Shown one piece after another: positions 37,906 to 49,623 of a stretch of 64,000 bases of DNA. Within the stretch, counting starts at the first letter, position 1. The number at the start of each line of letters is the position of its first letter. Where the stretch lies: the NCBI GenBank assembly GCA_950106755.1, contig OX467083.1, positions 35,273,029 through 35,337,028 on the forward strand, in the 5' to 3' direction. The stretch comes from Climacium dendroides (Eukaryota > Streptophyta > Bryopsida > Hypnales > Climaciaceae). A model generated the notes under the pieces. That model was not told where the DNA came from. It did no database searches and saw only the letters and a program-made list of their open reading frames with translations. The translations under genes were made by a program, and so were the position numbers.

Positions 37906-38804
37906 CATTTGATTGCCTTCTGTCAGCATCCCCAAATGAGTGTTGTTAATCATATTATTATCTCTCTCTATATATAAGTGCATATTCAAGTGAAGTCATT
38001 CCCATCCCGTTTCCAAACTACCCAGCCCCCGTGGTTGAGCAATTTCAGCCTTTTTAGTGAGGCCTGTAAGTAGCTCTGTAAGACAAGGAAGCTGAGTGGA
38101 ACCTTCTGTCCATCCATGAGCTTGGTCTGAAATGATGCCACCGTCACCTCTCTCTCTTGATGAGAAGCTGTGGTTTGAATTTGTGAGTGTAAGATACCCA
38201 CCCTGAGTCAGAGGGTTGTGCGCTTGTGCAACCACTGAAGGTCTTGAAAGTTGAAATACTCGAAGGTATTGTAGTCTATGTTAGTCTAGTGTAGCGCAGG
38301 AAGTTGGGGCCAGGAGCCAGGAGCCTCGAAGTCATGGACTCATTTATTAGACCAGCGGAACTCAAGGTCTGAGCGGGAATAATAACTGAACTCCACTTTA
38401 ACTGATGAGGACGTTGGTTCAGTTGCTCCCACTGAACCCATGCTGCCTGAGGTAGTGAGGTGGGGAGTGTACCCAACTAGCCCACCCACAGCTGGGTTCA
38501 ATGAACGGGACCGACCAACCGACCGACCTGTCTTCCCTTCAGTCTTCCCTTCAGCTGCATGGAAACCTCACGAGAACCGAACTGAAGTTACAACTACAGC
38601 CCTTGAGGAACTCGAATCTTGTCTTGTAACTGAACGGCAGTCACCTGGACGCCCGATGGATCGGTCGGTTAAGGATCCACATCTGGAAGGGGTTGGTGGA
38701 CTGCGGGCATGCAGAGTGGACCAATGTCGTCAGGAAGAAGTGGAGGGCCAAGGAGACATGGCAGAAGCTTTGGGGTGACTTTGAGAACAAATGGTGCATC
38801 TTTA

Positions 38805-39147
38805 CAGCATGCCCACCCGTCTTGCAAAACGGAGGACTGCTGAAGAGGGAGGGCTTGCACGCCAGGGGAGAGGGGCTTGCATATTGGGGCCATTTTGCAA
38901 GTGACCCACTGGCTTGCAAAACAACAAAGGACAAGAAGTGGTCCCAAAACCTCTCATCCAATCATAAAAACTTTGAATATTGTCAAAACTAAAAATGACC
39001 ACTACAAAAAATAATTTGACCACTTATAACCTCACTAGTTGGCCTCACGGCTTGCAACCAATGAGGCTCATTGCTCCCCCGGCTTGCAAAATGGAAGGCT
39101 TGGCAAAATGCCAAGTCCACATTTTTGCAAGACAAGTGGACATGCTC
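38805..39147. mobile_element. 343-bp PIF/Harbinger-like miniature element inside an exon
   Basis: Ends CAGCATGCCCACCCGTCTTG and CAAGTGGACATGCTC form an inverted repeat of about 26 bp (continuing CAAAAC against TTTTG). The flanks are TTA (38802-38804) and TTA (39148-39150), the target typical of PIF/Harbinger. The interior is GC-rich and repeats the motif GGCTTGCAAAA. Removing it with one TTA joins two halves of a reading frame. No transposase. Confidence 0.8.
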
Positions 39148-39292
39148 TTACCAATATAGATGGAGGTCAGCTGGTTTGGGCACCCATGGGACCTTATAGT
39201 GGATTCGTATTCTAGCCACCCTCAATGCCCCAAAGGTTAGAGGCAACCTCCATTGCCCACCTAGAGGTTCGATTTTAGACGGGTGGGGAGGC

Positions 39293-39526
39293 GGCCAGGG
39301 AGGACTGACCCCTCTATTGCCCTTTTTCTTACCCTCGCAGAAAACGCTGGAACTTCATATTTTTCACACAATTTTTTTTTCAAATTCTAAAATCATATTT
39401 GGAATCAGAGACCCCAAATTAGCTAGGGGGAGTGACTAAATCTAGAATTTTAACGGCACAAAATAGGGGGCAGTTTTTACATTTTACCCTCTGTTGGGGC
39501 AATAGAGGGGTCAGTCCTCCCTGGTC
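39293..39526 (+). mobile_element. 234-bp Mutator-like miniature element, 10-bp target duplication
   Basis: Ends GGCCAGGGAGGACTGACCCC and GGGGTCAGTCCTCCCTGGTC, continuing CTCTATTGCC against GGCAATAGAG. They are bounded by exact GTGGGGAGGC duplications at 39283-39292 and 39527-39536. The interior is the same core as at 37638 (AACGCTGGAACTTCATATTT; GACCCCAAATTAGCTAGGGG), although the terminal repeats differ completely. Confidence 0.85.
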
Positions 39527-39536
39527 GTGGGGAGGC

Positions 39537-40511
39537 TCCATTGAATAGAAACGTCCAACTTCGACCTCCAATTCACCTTCCAAGCTCTAGTCCATGCATT
39601 GCGGAATTGTAGAGTTGGAGGGGCCAGACCTTCACTTGGACCCCTCCAAATGCAAGAAAAAGACAAGGTCAATCGAATTGACTAGTAAATTATCCACACA
39701 GAAGTTACAGCAGTTACAAGCTGGCCCAAGTAAGTGGGTGGACCAAGTTGGACCTCTGAGCGCTAATGGCATCTATTAGACCTTCTTGAACCATGAACCT
39801 AGGTGGACGGGCCCCCTCGAGCGCTTGGACATTTAGAAGTGTAATAGAAACAAGCTCTTAGAGTGGCTTTGCCAACCTCCTAGTTGGCCGCAAAAAACCT
39901 CTGAACTAGCTATAAGAGACCTTGTGGCCTTTCCTTGCACTACATTACTAGGCGGAGCCCCCTTTCTCTCCATACCCATCATTGTTTTGTGTTATTGGTC
40001 CAGTGTGTTTTGTATTGTAGATCTAGTGCATTCTATATCCAGTCGGTCCCCTTGCCAGGCTACCTATGGTTGGTAGACTTGTATTTTATTTTTTTCAAGG
40101 CAATGAGATTCCGTTTAATTGGTTTAAAAAAAACATCACTATGTTGTAGTACTATTGATTTTTAGTATGAAAACACTTATTGATTTGAAAATGATATAAA
40201 TTCTACTTTGGATGAAGATTCCTACTATGAGCATACATATCGATACTATTCAAAGAGGGGGGGGGGTTCAATCATCATAGTTGATAAAATTATTCATCGA
40301 GTCAAAATTTAGAACATTTTAAAAACAATTAGTATGGTTAATACTAAAATTTCATTATGGTGTTAGTATACTATAGTGGAAAAAAGGACCATGTAGACTA
40401 GAGAAATTACTACAAGAAGATTTAAGGGATGTGCACTTACAACCATCACTAACTACAATTGAGAATAGTTATGATTATTAATTATTAAATATAAATTATT
40501 CTATTGAAAAA
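39537..40511. other. Spacer after the GC-rich island, no gene recognised
   Basis: Composition falls from moderate to AT-rich. A G12 run lies at about 40257-40268. Frames of 61-76 codons have no recognisable content. Confidence 0.5.
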
Positions 40512-40515
40512 TTAA

Positions 40516-41444
40516 CCCCTATAGGACCAAACAACATTTTTGGCAACATGGTGATTTTGGGCAACTCACTATGAATGGAGTTTTTTTTTCTTTCAAATTT
40601 TCACACAACATGAATCCAAGGAGTAGCTTTAAGGCCCAACAATTTTCATAGCTTTTGACTACATGGTCAAACAGTTAATGTATGATATGTCATTTTCTAC
40701 ATTTAGAGAGTAGTCTAGATAACAAAAAAAACTTGTATTAAAAATCACTTTTTTAAGGGAAAAAAATTTGAAATTGGTTCTCTAGATTTATATATACTTG
40801 GAAAGCTTTAAATCATTCCATTATGATTAATGAGATGAAAGTTATGAGGAGTTTTAGTTTGTGGTAGTTTGTGGGCAATTATTGATTTTCTACTCTCAAA
40901 TAAACTTTGAAGTCTTTTATCTTACTCAATTTTAAATATTTTTGAAAGAGAAAAACTAGTAGGTGTAGATTGTTTATTACAACATAGCAACCATTGGGAT
41001 TGGCATTTTTCAATTCCATAAATTAATTGTTAACAATTTAGTGTTTTGAATCATTCTTTGCTTCTTTCTACTTACTATTTTTTTCCTATGTGTTATACAA
41101 CTCCAAATAATCTGAAATTTTTCAAGCATGTAGCCAACTTGCCTTGAAGAATGAATCCAAAGAGCAACCACCATTTTGGACATTTTTTCATAAAAATGTG
41201 ACTTTGTGAAGTGCAACTACCTAGTTTTTTGCATGGACAAAAGAAAGGTTTTTGGCTAATACCTTGCAAATTACATGGCGGAAATTTCTGAAATTTTTAC
41301 TACTTCTTCGCAAACCACTATACTACAAGATTCTACGGTTTCATGTATAGAAAAATGTTTGTTTTTCTAAAATTTGGTACTTGTACTAGAAATAGCAGTT
41401 TTAGAGCATTTTTGGTGAAAACATAGTCAAAAACCTTTAGGAAG
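40516..41444 (+). mobile_element. TTAA-flanked miniature element, subfamily A, right end decayed
   Basis: Starts TTAA-CCCCTATAGGACCAAACAA and ends AGTCAAAAACCTTTAGGAAG. Collinear throughout with 27489-28421 and 54041-54964. No long frame. Confidence 0.75.
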
Positions 41445-44400
41445 TAAAGAAGATTCTAATATATTCTAGCATGTACATTTGGATACCATACCATATGAAT
41501 AAGTTACAAATTTTCAAAGTATTGTCCCTGGATATACTAAAATCCAACCCTAAGCTCTTATAGATTCTCATGCTTTGATTGTGTACATCTTATATAATCA
41601 ATATTTAGTTTTTTGGGACACTTTTTGGTCCAAATGTAGGTGTCACAATTTGCAGAACGTTGATAATGAGTGCACATACCTTATGAATTGTCAAGTTTGT
41701 TATAAGGGTCATCCAGTGGGTCAACTATGTGATCTAGTACTCAATCCATGTTTCTACTAGTCAATAAACACAATTTTTTCTAGTAGGGAGGTAGGAGATC
41801 TTCTATAGTGTCACTATAGAAAGAATAGTTTCTTATTCAATGGCCTATGACTCATGGGCAAAGCTTGAATTTAAGGTTTTTTACATTGAAAGGAACCTCA
41901 ATTTATAAGTCCAAGAATTTTATGAGAGTTAGAATTACAAAGTAGAAGTTTGTTTGTTATAAACAAATGGACATTATAATCTTTTTAGTAAAAATTATGA
42001 TTTTAGAAAAACATTTGTAATATTTTGTGAATTTTGACTTGAAAAAAATTTAAAATGTTATATAAGATTTCAAAATAGGTCAAAATGGTTTCGAAAAAAT
42101 ATTGTAAACCGTTAAGTAAAGGTTATTATGTTACAGTTGTCATACTATGTGTAAACTTAATGATATTTCATAGTAATGGTTTAAGATTATAATAATTGTA
42201 CTTTATTGGACCCATGTGTGATATAATTGGGGGACAAACAAGTTTGGATCCTTCCACTTCAGTATATTGTAGAGAGAAAGAATCACAATTTTTTCTTGAA
42301 GTTAGCATAATTTTAGAATTCTTCTAAGGACACAAGTCGAAGTTCCCAAAGATTATACAAGTAACACTGAGACATTATACACTAAGTGTGTTTTTAGTAG
42401 AAAGATTTCTAAGGAATAATTATTAGCAAATCAATTTAGTTACTAAGATGGATTGTCCTTCTAAACAATTTAACAAAAAATTTAGAGTTTTTGTATCCTT
42501 CAAATGTCTCAAAAAAATTTCAACAAATTTGTTTTTTTCTAAGAAATACATGCTTCATCTAATCTACTTTAATTTGTAATTTTTAGACTCTTATATAATT
42601 AATTATAAAAATTTGAATTTGAAATTTGAAGGTGCTCTAAAAAGCATCTCCACCTTGAAAAGTGGAAGTGTAACAAAATAAGGCTAAACATTGGTTTAAT
42701 TGAAGCCACCCGCAACAACAAAAGTTTTACAATGAAAGACAAGCCACAAACAAGTCTTGCTTCAATTCCAATTCTAAGTCTCCAACTCCAATTTTAAAGT
42801 TGAACTTTAGATGAGTGCCACTATTGATTTAAAACTTCAAATGAAATGAGTGATGGATTTTTGAAACACTAATACAATTATTTATTCTTTCTCCAAATTC
42901 CTCTATTTATTATCTATGGCCGCTCAAAGTTTTGGCCTCTAAAAGTGAAGGTAGTAGACCCTCCTTACTCCTACTCTCACAACTCACTCATATAAATTCC
43001 AAATTAAACAAATAATAGCCCTATAAATAGCTAACATCATTTACTACACTTGCTCAAAGTTTCATAGTAAATAAAAGACCTATCCGTCTTCTATGGTGGT
43101 TTAAAGTCTTTGCTTCTTTTTATAGGAGGTAATAAACCTTCCATTCAAACTAGCACAACTTTTGAATGTCAACTTCAAATTAAGCAAGTGAGGACTTTTT
43201 GGAAACACCACATCATGATATTCAACTTCTCACATTTTCATTTTAAAATTTACCATACAATAAACACAATGGCCCTTCAAAACATTCCTTACAAAAAAAC
43301 TAAAACAACTCTATGGAAAAAAAAGGAGACCCTCTTTAAACTCCACCTTAACTTCTAACTTCCACTATACAAACTAAGTGAACATCCTAACACCTTTTGG
43401 CCATTGTTATTGACTATACATTCCTTCTTATCTTTATCAAGAAAACTTATCATCTCTAAGTTCAGCTAAAATATAAACTGTTTTCATTTTTCCTTACTAC
43501 AACTTCATACACATAAATAGAAAACTAACTTCAAGTATGTAAATAAAGAACTAGGATCTAACATACATCTAATAGAGGTAAAAATAGAATTACAAGAGAA
43601 AAATCACTTGATCTTTTGGTTGTGATTTTTCATCTTGAGACTTTAAAAAAATTCTCCAATTCAACAAATTAAAATCCAAAGTGAAAAACAAATATCATTA
43701 CTTCAATTTGATGAAGCTTTTAAGTGGATTTCTCTTCTTATATAGATGATTTACACCTCAATGAGAAGGCATTACCTTAAAGCTACTTGACATAACATAA
43801 AATATGTATTTCTACACTATGTACGTATATACAACACAACAATAGTGTAGAAAATTCAATGTTTGAGGTTGAAGATTCATTTATGATGACATTTTCTTTG
43901 TTCTTAAACCATTCTTGGTTGCAGTCAGAATCCTCATGATTTTCCAAGGCAAACTTCTCTGTACTCGACAGCGTAGTCTAAAATATCCTCTTAAACTTTT
44001 ACTTCACTTTTGAATTTGTAGCCCAAATTGGAATATGAATTAATGGTATAAAACTTGACAATTAATGTTTGATTCTTATCCATTTGTAAATTACTAACTT
44101 GAATCCTTTTAAATAATTTCAAAAAAACTCTAATTTGGATCAATACAATTCATCATTCACATTCTACACTTCACCATAAGTTAAGCATTAGGACTTGGAA
44201 CCTCTTTGGATGTATACTTCCAATAGGTCTTCTATCTCATTTTCACATCAACTCATGATTGGGCTCAAAATCTTGTAATTATCTTTATTATTCCAATATT
44301 TCACTCATGAAAACATGTTGCATAAATCCAATCTAGTTTTTACTCTTTGACAAACATAAGCATTTTGATAAAGTCTCGCCTTCAAATAAATGATACCATT

Positions 44401-44584
44401 CTTAAAACAAGTCTATAATAGGTAAGAATTCTTTATCTTGTAGTTGAATTTAGAAATTGATTTTTTTTAGTATAATACAACTGGATTGAGTATTTCTTTT
44501 TCTCTCATTTACAATAAGATTATTCCTAATGCAAAGTTATAAATATTTGTCCCTATATAGAATGGTTTGAAAAATTAGAATGGA
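41445..44584. other. AT-rich spacer, no gene recognised
   Basis: Only short frames without domains. The composition is typical of decayed mobile DNA. The stretch next to 44585 may belong to the Gypsy element whose reverse transcriptase lies there, but I could not read further pol domains. Confidence 0.5.
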
Positions 44585-45085
44585 TTAAAATTGGTAAGTT
44601 TGAAGAGTTGATAAATCCCTAATAGCTTAAATCTTCTTTGGATTCATCAATAAGTCATTGTTGAAAATAATGTATCTTATAAAGTCTACTCATGGTTGTT
44701 GAAATATGCACATCTCTAGTTTGGCGTATAACCCAACATTTCATAGCTTTTGTAATGCAAGCTTTATATGTTCTTCATATTCTTCAACATTCTTGGAATA
44801 GAGCAAGATGTCATCTACAGAACATACGACAAATCTATCTAAGAATTCCTAAAAGACATTGTTCATCAAATACTAGAAGGTAGCTGGCACATTTGTAAGT
44901 CCAAATAGCATGACAATGTATTCAAAATGCCCATACCTTATTTGAAATGTAGTCTTCTAATCATTCTTTTTTTATACACATACCAAATTATATGCTCCAC
45001 AAAGATCAATCTTGGTATAGATTTTTGCTTGTTCAAATTGATCGATAAGTCTAAGTATCAATGGCAATGAGTATATATCCATTCC
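44585..45085 (-). pseudogene. Ty3/Gypsy retrotransposon reverse transcriptase, degenerate
   Basis: Translating the minus strand in one frame gives recognisable Ty3/Gypsy reverse transcriptase blocks in order: a leucine-rich start with QAKIYTKIDL and GAYNLV, then RYGHFEYIVMLFGLTNVPAT, a metal-site region reading CSVDDILLYSKN, and GLYAKLEMCIF. In-frame stops interrupt it at least six times, so it is dead. Several stops sit where Gog-type plant elements usually have Trp, Gln or Arg codons, the pattern left by methylcytosine deamination. The active-site Tyr of the usual Y-x-D-D is replaced by Ser. I found no clear LTRs, gag or integrase nearby. Confidence 0.85.
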
Positions 45086-45619
45086 AACACATTAACGATG
45101 GAATTCACCATGATCTAGCTCCATGGGGCTTAGATAGTTCATCCATTTTCAACAAACACTTCATTTGTAAACACAATTAGTCTTTGAAAACAGAGTTAAC
45201 CTTCTTTCTTTTGCCTAAGTCATAACATTCTTGGATAGGAAAGGGAACTTGATTCATAGGAAACAAAGGGTCTTCTACCTTTGAGTTTAAGAATATTGTT
45301 TTGAATTGCCCTTACTTATGTATGGTTAATAAGTATCCCTATCAATATTACTATTTCTACAAGATAGTAATCTTACACGTTTTTAGATTCCGTTTGCTTT
45401 TTTCCTTCTTTTTTTTATAAATGTTATTCTGTTTACTTTCCACAATCAGTCATTTCAATTTGCCACAACTTGTTTTTGTAAGTTTTGAGACAAAAAGTGG
45501 ACTTTATGATTCCAAAGAAAAATTACAACTCATAGCCAACCACCCTCCACTCAAGGCTTCAACCAAGGGTCAAAAGTCTGTTCCCAACTTGTTTTTTTGG
45601 TTAAGCCGTAAAGGACTGT
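45086..45619. other. Spacer, possibly upstream pol remnant
   Basis: AT-rich with no readable domain. By orientation, protease or early reverse transcriptase sequence of the Gypsy relic should lie here, but it is too decayed to read. Confidence 0.35.
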
Positions 45620-46330
45620 GACAATATTGTCATATAAAAACGCTCTAGAATTGTAGCTTCTTGTATAAGTACAAAATTTTGAAAAAAAAACATTTTTGGA
45701 CACATGTAATCATAGGATCTTGTAGTATGGTGAATTGAAAATATATGGAAAAAATTTCAAAATTTTTTACCGCATGTATTACAAGATATGAGTGTTTGAA
45801 GTAATAAAAATCCTTTTTTGGGCCCTGGGAAAAATCGGACAGTTGCACTTCACAAGGTCACATTGGTATGAGAAAGTATCCAAAATGGTGGTGCTTTTTT
45901 GGATTCATTCTTCAAGGCAAGTTGGGTACGTTTTTGAAATTTTTCAAATCATTTGAAATCGTACAACAAATAGGGGAAAAAATAGCAAATAGAAAGATAT
46001 AAAAAATGATTCAAAATATTGAATTGTTAACAATTTATTTGTGGAAATTGAAAAATGTCAATCCCAAAGGTTTGTAATGTTGTAATAAACACTCTACACC
46101 TAATTTTTTTTTTTAAATTCCCCCAAAAAATTGAAAATTGAGTTAAATAAAGAACTTCAAAGTTTATTTTAGAGTACAAAATCCATAACTACTAGCAAAC
46201 TAAAATTCCCCGTAACTTTTGACACGTTGATTAAAATGGAGTGATTCAAAGCTTTTTCACGTGTATATGAATCTAGAAAATCAATTTCAAGTTGTTGTTG
46301 TTGTTTTTCTGAAAAAAGTGATTTTTTTTG
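45620..46330 (-). mobile_element. TTAA-type subfamily A element, reversed, both ends lost
   Basis: Reverse complement of the interior of the 27489 and 54041 copies: ATAGGATCTTGTAGTA, TGCACTTCACAAGGTCACAT, ATTCATTCTTCAAGGCAAGT, then ACTTCAAAGTTTATTTTAGA. The right side stops at GTGATTTTTTTTGGTC, where unrelated GC-richer DNA begins. Confidence 0.65.
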
Positions 46331-47438
46331 GTCTCCCCGGACTCCACGTCTACCAAAGAAATTAACCTATTAGGCCATAACTTTTGACTCGTATTTCCAA
46401 ATGTCCTGAGTTTCCAAATATCCCTCGCTCCCATCCCATCTCCTGTACAGATTTGAGCCCCCAACATGGAAATCTCCAGTCACATGTACCTGCCCAAACT
46501 TGCTCCATTGCCCAATTTAGCAAGCTAGTCCCTGGAGGGGTTAAGATAAGCTTCAGCCTGGAGCCTGGAGCCTCGAGCCTCGAGTCTTGAGGTGGGAGGC
46601 ATGTGGCTCCCGCAGGGGAGCGCTTCCAAATAGTCCCCTTGTGATGACCCAACCTCAAAGTGGTTGTATGTGATCCCTCTCTCTCTCTCTTCATTTAATG
46701 GGGAAAAAAAGAGAAGGACCCACCTTACCAAGCTACGTTAGCAGTACGAACTACGAAGCTTAAAGGGGCTAATAATAACCCAACTCTTGATTGGAAGTGG
46801 GTGCGAGATTTTTTTCAGGCGGAGGGAGGCCTAATAAGTTTATTGGATTGGGGTCACGGTGGGTTGGGTTGGGGTCTTTTTTTTTGGACACAAATGGAAT
46901 TTAGAGGCCCCTTGTAGGTTTCAATAATGGGGAGGAATCTGGATAAATGACTTCATTTGGACACATGGAGCACCCCTTATCTATCCTCCGCCCAAAGGTG
47001 GGAGCATTTTCAAAAACACTCAACAGAATGGAGCCAAACAGACAAAAACACATGGAGCATCCAAAGGGTAACTAAAGGAGTTCGTTCCATGTCTGCATTC
47101 ACAGGTAGGAAAGGCTTCCTTTCTTTGTGTGAATTTTTTTTTAAATTTTAAAAAGTAAAATAAAATAAATGATGATGATGACGACCACCAAACCTATCTT
47201 CAAAGTACTTGTACAAGGAAAAAAAACCCTGATTTATGGACCAATAGGTGCATTCTTCATTTCCAAACCAATCTTCAAAGTCAGCCATTGGCCACTTTTA
47301 GACTTCTGGAGTGCTTTAGGGTCACCACGGAATGACAAGTTGGTCACCATGGACATCATCTAGTCTAGTTTGATGCCATGTGAATCATTTGTTTGAAAAC
47401 TTCTAAAAGCACTCACCGGAGGGGAAGGTAGCTATTAT
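46331..47438. other. GC-richer spacer, no gene recognised
   Basis: Contains a GGAGCCTGGAGCCTCGAG short tandem run near 46560 and a CTCTCTCTCTCT run near 46680. Overlapping frames on both strands (for example 46362-46694 minus) have no domain or splice support. Similar GGAGCC words occur near 38310. Confidence 0.45.
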
Positions 47439-47482
47439 ATGAGCCTAGGATCGTGAGTGTATGAGCCTAGGATCGTGAGTGT
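47439..47482. repeat. 22-bp tandem duplication
   Basis: ATGAGCCTAGGATCGTGAGT plus GT is repeated twice exactly. Confidence 0.9.
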
Positions 47483-47744
47483 AGAAGACTATACACCTAT
47501 GTTGTAGGTGTTTGGTTTATATTAAGTTTACATAATTATGGTGTAATTATGTTGCAGATAAACTATTTTATAGGTGTTTATGTTATAAGCACCTTCAATG
47601 GTGGTAAGATATCTACTTATACATATGTTCAAGGCTCACATGCTTGCATTTCTGTACTCATATGCTAGCATCGGTGATTGGAGTTCAAACTATTGTATAA
47701 GGTCTCCTTTTTTTACACAAAATTCAATGGATGAACATTTGCAC

Positions 47745-48628
47745 TTCTATTTAATACCTAAAGTTCTTATATGTTTAGAGGCCCAAACTACTTAAAAAAT
47801 ACTAGTATTCAAAGCAAGACTAAAATCTTCACCTATATTTCTTTTTAACAAAATTAACCGTTGGATCCTTTAGTTAACTTATTATAGTATAGTTTTAAAA
47901 TGAGTAACCTTACCAATTGCAAGATCATATTGCCTGGGATTTCAAAATGAAGTATTTTCAACTTTTTCCAAATGGTTAGATTTCATCTTTCAAAAATTTT
48001 ACACAAAAATGCATAGATCCTTCAATTTGCAACTCTCTACACTATGCTGTAGATATAAGTTGAGAACACATGTAAAATCTTTCAACAAAAAAATATTTTA
48101 TATTCATGCCTAAAAATAACAATAAGTAGAAAGAAATAGAGTATGATTCAAAATATTGAATTGTTAATAATTTAGTAATGGAATTGAAAATTGTCAATCC
48201 TAATGTTTATAATGTTGTAACAAACAATCTTAATCCAATGATTTTATTTTATTTCAAAAATATTGAAAATTGAGTTAGATAAAGGATTTTAAAAGTTTAT
48301 TTTAGAATAGAGATTGCATAACTACTTGCAACCCAAACCTCCTTTTAACTTTCATCTTGTCAAAGCTTTTCACGTACATAAAATTCTAGGAAACCAAGTT
48401 CAAATTTTCGTTTATTTAAAAAGTCATTTTATGGAGTTACACAAGGAGGAACGGAAATTCCACATTCCACAATAACATTTAAACCATGTAGTCAAAGTTA
48501 TGAAAATTGTTGTGCTTTAAAACTACTCCTTGACCACATGTTGTGTGAAAATCTCAAAGCAAAAAATAATTTTTTTATTTATAAGTAGATGATCAAAAAT
48601 GCTATGTTGCTACTTGGTCTTTTAGAGG
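47745..48628 (-). mobile_element. TTAA-type composite element, parallel copy of 15147-15900
   Basis: Collinear with 15147-15900, from the AAAGTTCTTATATGTTTAGA region through AAATGGTTAGATTTCATCTT to the end TTGGTCTTTTAGAGG-TTAA. The right terminus is preserved here but lost in the 15-kb copy. Confidence 0.6.
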
Positions 48629-48901
48629 TTAAATAGAAGGATTCTTTGTCATTTATTGACCACTTTTTGGTCCCTACATCCTTATAGGGTTAACATTTTA
48701 TCCCAAAAGTTCAATTCTAATAGAAAGATCTCTAACAAAAAAACAAAAAACAAAAAAATAAAAACTACTTCTTTTGCATATTCAACTATAGGACTTTGCT
48801 GCATAAGACTTATATGAAAATGTGTGGAAAGAATTTCATAAACTTTGACCATATAGATTGTCAGATATTTGCATCTTCTAAATTTAAAGGTTATGCACAA
48901 G

Positions 48902-49470
48902 CTCGAGGGGGGTGGGTGGTCATTTAGAGTGTCCATTAAAAACCATGTGCGAACAAAACTTTGGACCCCTATATATTTTTTGAATTTCAAATAAAATTAA
49001 ATGAAAAAATATGAATAGATTTTCCTACTTTGAAAGTTTATGTTTTGAATTATTGATAATTTTATTTGTTAATAATAATTAGTTATAATTTTTTGAAGTA
49101 AAAATATACACTATAGAACTGAAAAACAACTTTCACACCTCTATATTATATAAAAAAAAATTGTCTAAAAAATGAACAAAAAATTCCTAAAAATAACTCT
49201 CTATTGAAAGTTCATTTTAAATTGAATATTGATGCAATGGTCATCTAAATGTGTTCTTTAAAAATATTTGAGTTAAAAAAACATGCCATTCTAGTGCATT
49301 TTTAACCTCTTCTAGAAATCATTCCATATTTTATTTGAGTTTGAAATTTTGGGAGTAGAATCCTATAGTCATTAGTAAACAATGCTCAAAATTTGAAGTT
49401 AAAATTATAGTTTATTAGAAACTACTTATTGGCACGTGGTTTGTTGTAGTAGAACTAAGTGCCCCCCAGG
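48902..49470 (-). mobile_element. 569-bp hAT/MULE-like miniature element, copy 2, reversed
   Basis: Starts CTCGAGGGGGGTGGGTGGTC and ends AACTAAGTGCCCCCCAGG. The flanking octamers TGCACAAG (48894-48901) and AGCATAAG (49471-49478) agree at 6 of 8 positions. The whole interior matches 19565-20129 in reverse. It sits inside what looks like a subfamily B TTAA element beginning near 48688. Confidence 0.8.
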
Positions 49471-49623
49471 AGCATAAGAAGTTTTGAGGTTTAACTACAA
49501 AATGACCCAACGGTGTTTTAGGTTCTTTTATCGATTCTAGGCAAACAATTTGTAATCTCAAATTTTTCACATACATGCATACAAGTATTTCTTGAATGCA
49601 AGGCAAAATTCATAGAATTTGGT

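Larger units (their letters stand above)
34345..39215 (+). pseudogene. Putative small multi-exon gene of unknown function, last exon split by a MITE
   Basis: I do not recognise the product. Proposed exons are 34345-34542, 36496-36563, 36749-36764 (16 bp), 38423-38451 (tentative) and 38641-38804 continued at 39151-39215. All have AG/GT borders and every phase matches. If the 343-bp element at 38805-39147 and one TTA copy are ignored, the frame runs to TAG at 39213, about 179 residues. Readable pieces are SLDCAYRWSLGSAKVP (exon 1), VLRPYNFVPNCTYWEYQMEL (exon 2) and an aromatic, basic C-terminal part with KETWQKLWGDFENKWC and QLVWAPMGPYSGFVF. These look protein-like in composition. With the element in place the frame enters transposon sequence, so this allele is probably broken or truncated. 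The start could also be the ATG at 34423. Introns carry several miniature transposons. Alternatives are transposon-captured gene fragments or chance frames; the tentative short exons are the weakest part. Confidence 0.4.

Noticed and set aside
37986..38235. Overlapping minus-strand ORFs of 71 and 79 codons in the GC-rich island
   Set aside because: Two frames are open together and I recognise neither. They lie antisense to the putative gene's intron; kept only as an unexplained patch.
38440..38778. 112-codon plus-strand ORF
   Set aside because: Overlaps the proposed last exon in another frame; that frame alone rejoins across the MITE, and this one is partly CCGACCGACC-type simple sequence.
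38641..38961. 106-codon minus-strand ORF
   Set aside because: Largely within the Harbinger-like element; not protein-like.
44692..44883. 63-codon plus-strand ORF
   Set aside because: Antisense to the readable reverse transcriptase relic.
46362..46731. Overlapping ORFs in a GC-richer patch
   Set aside because: Open on both strands, with GGAGCC tandem sequence; no domain or splice support.
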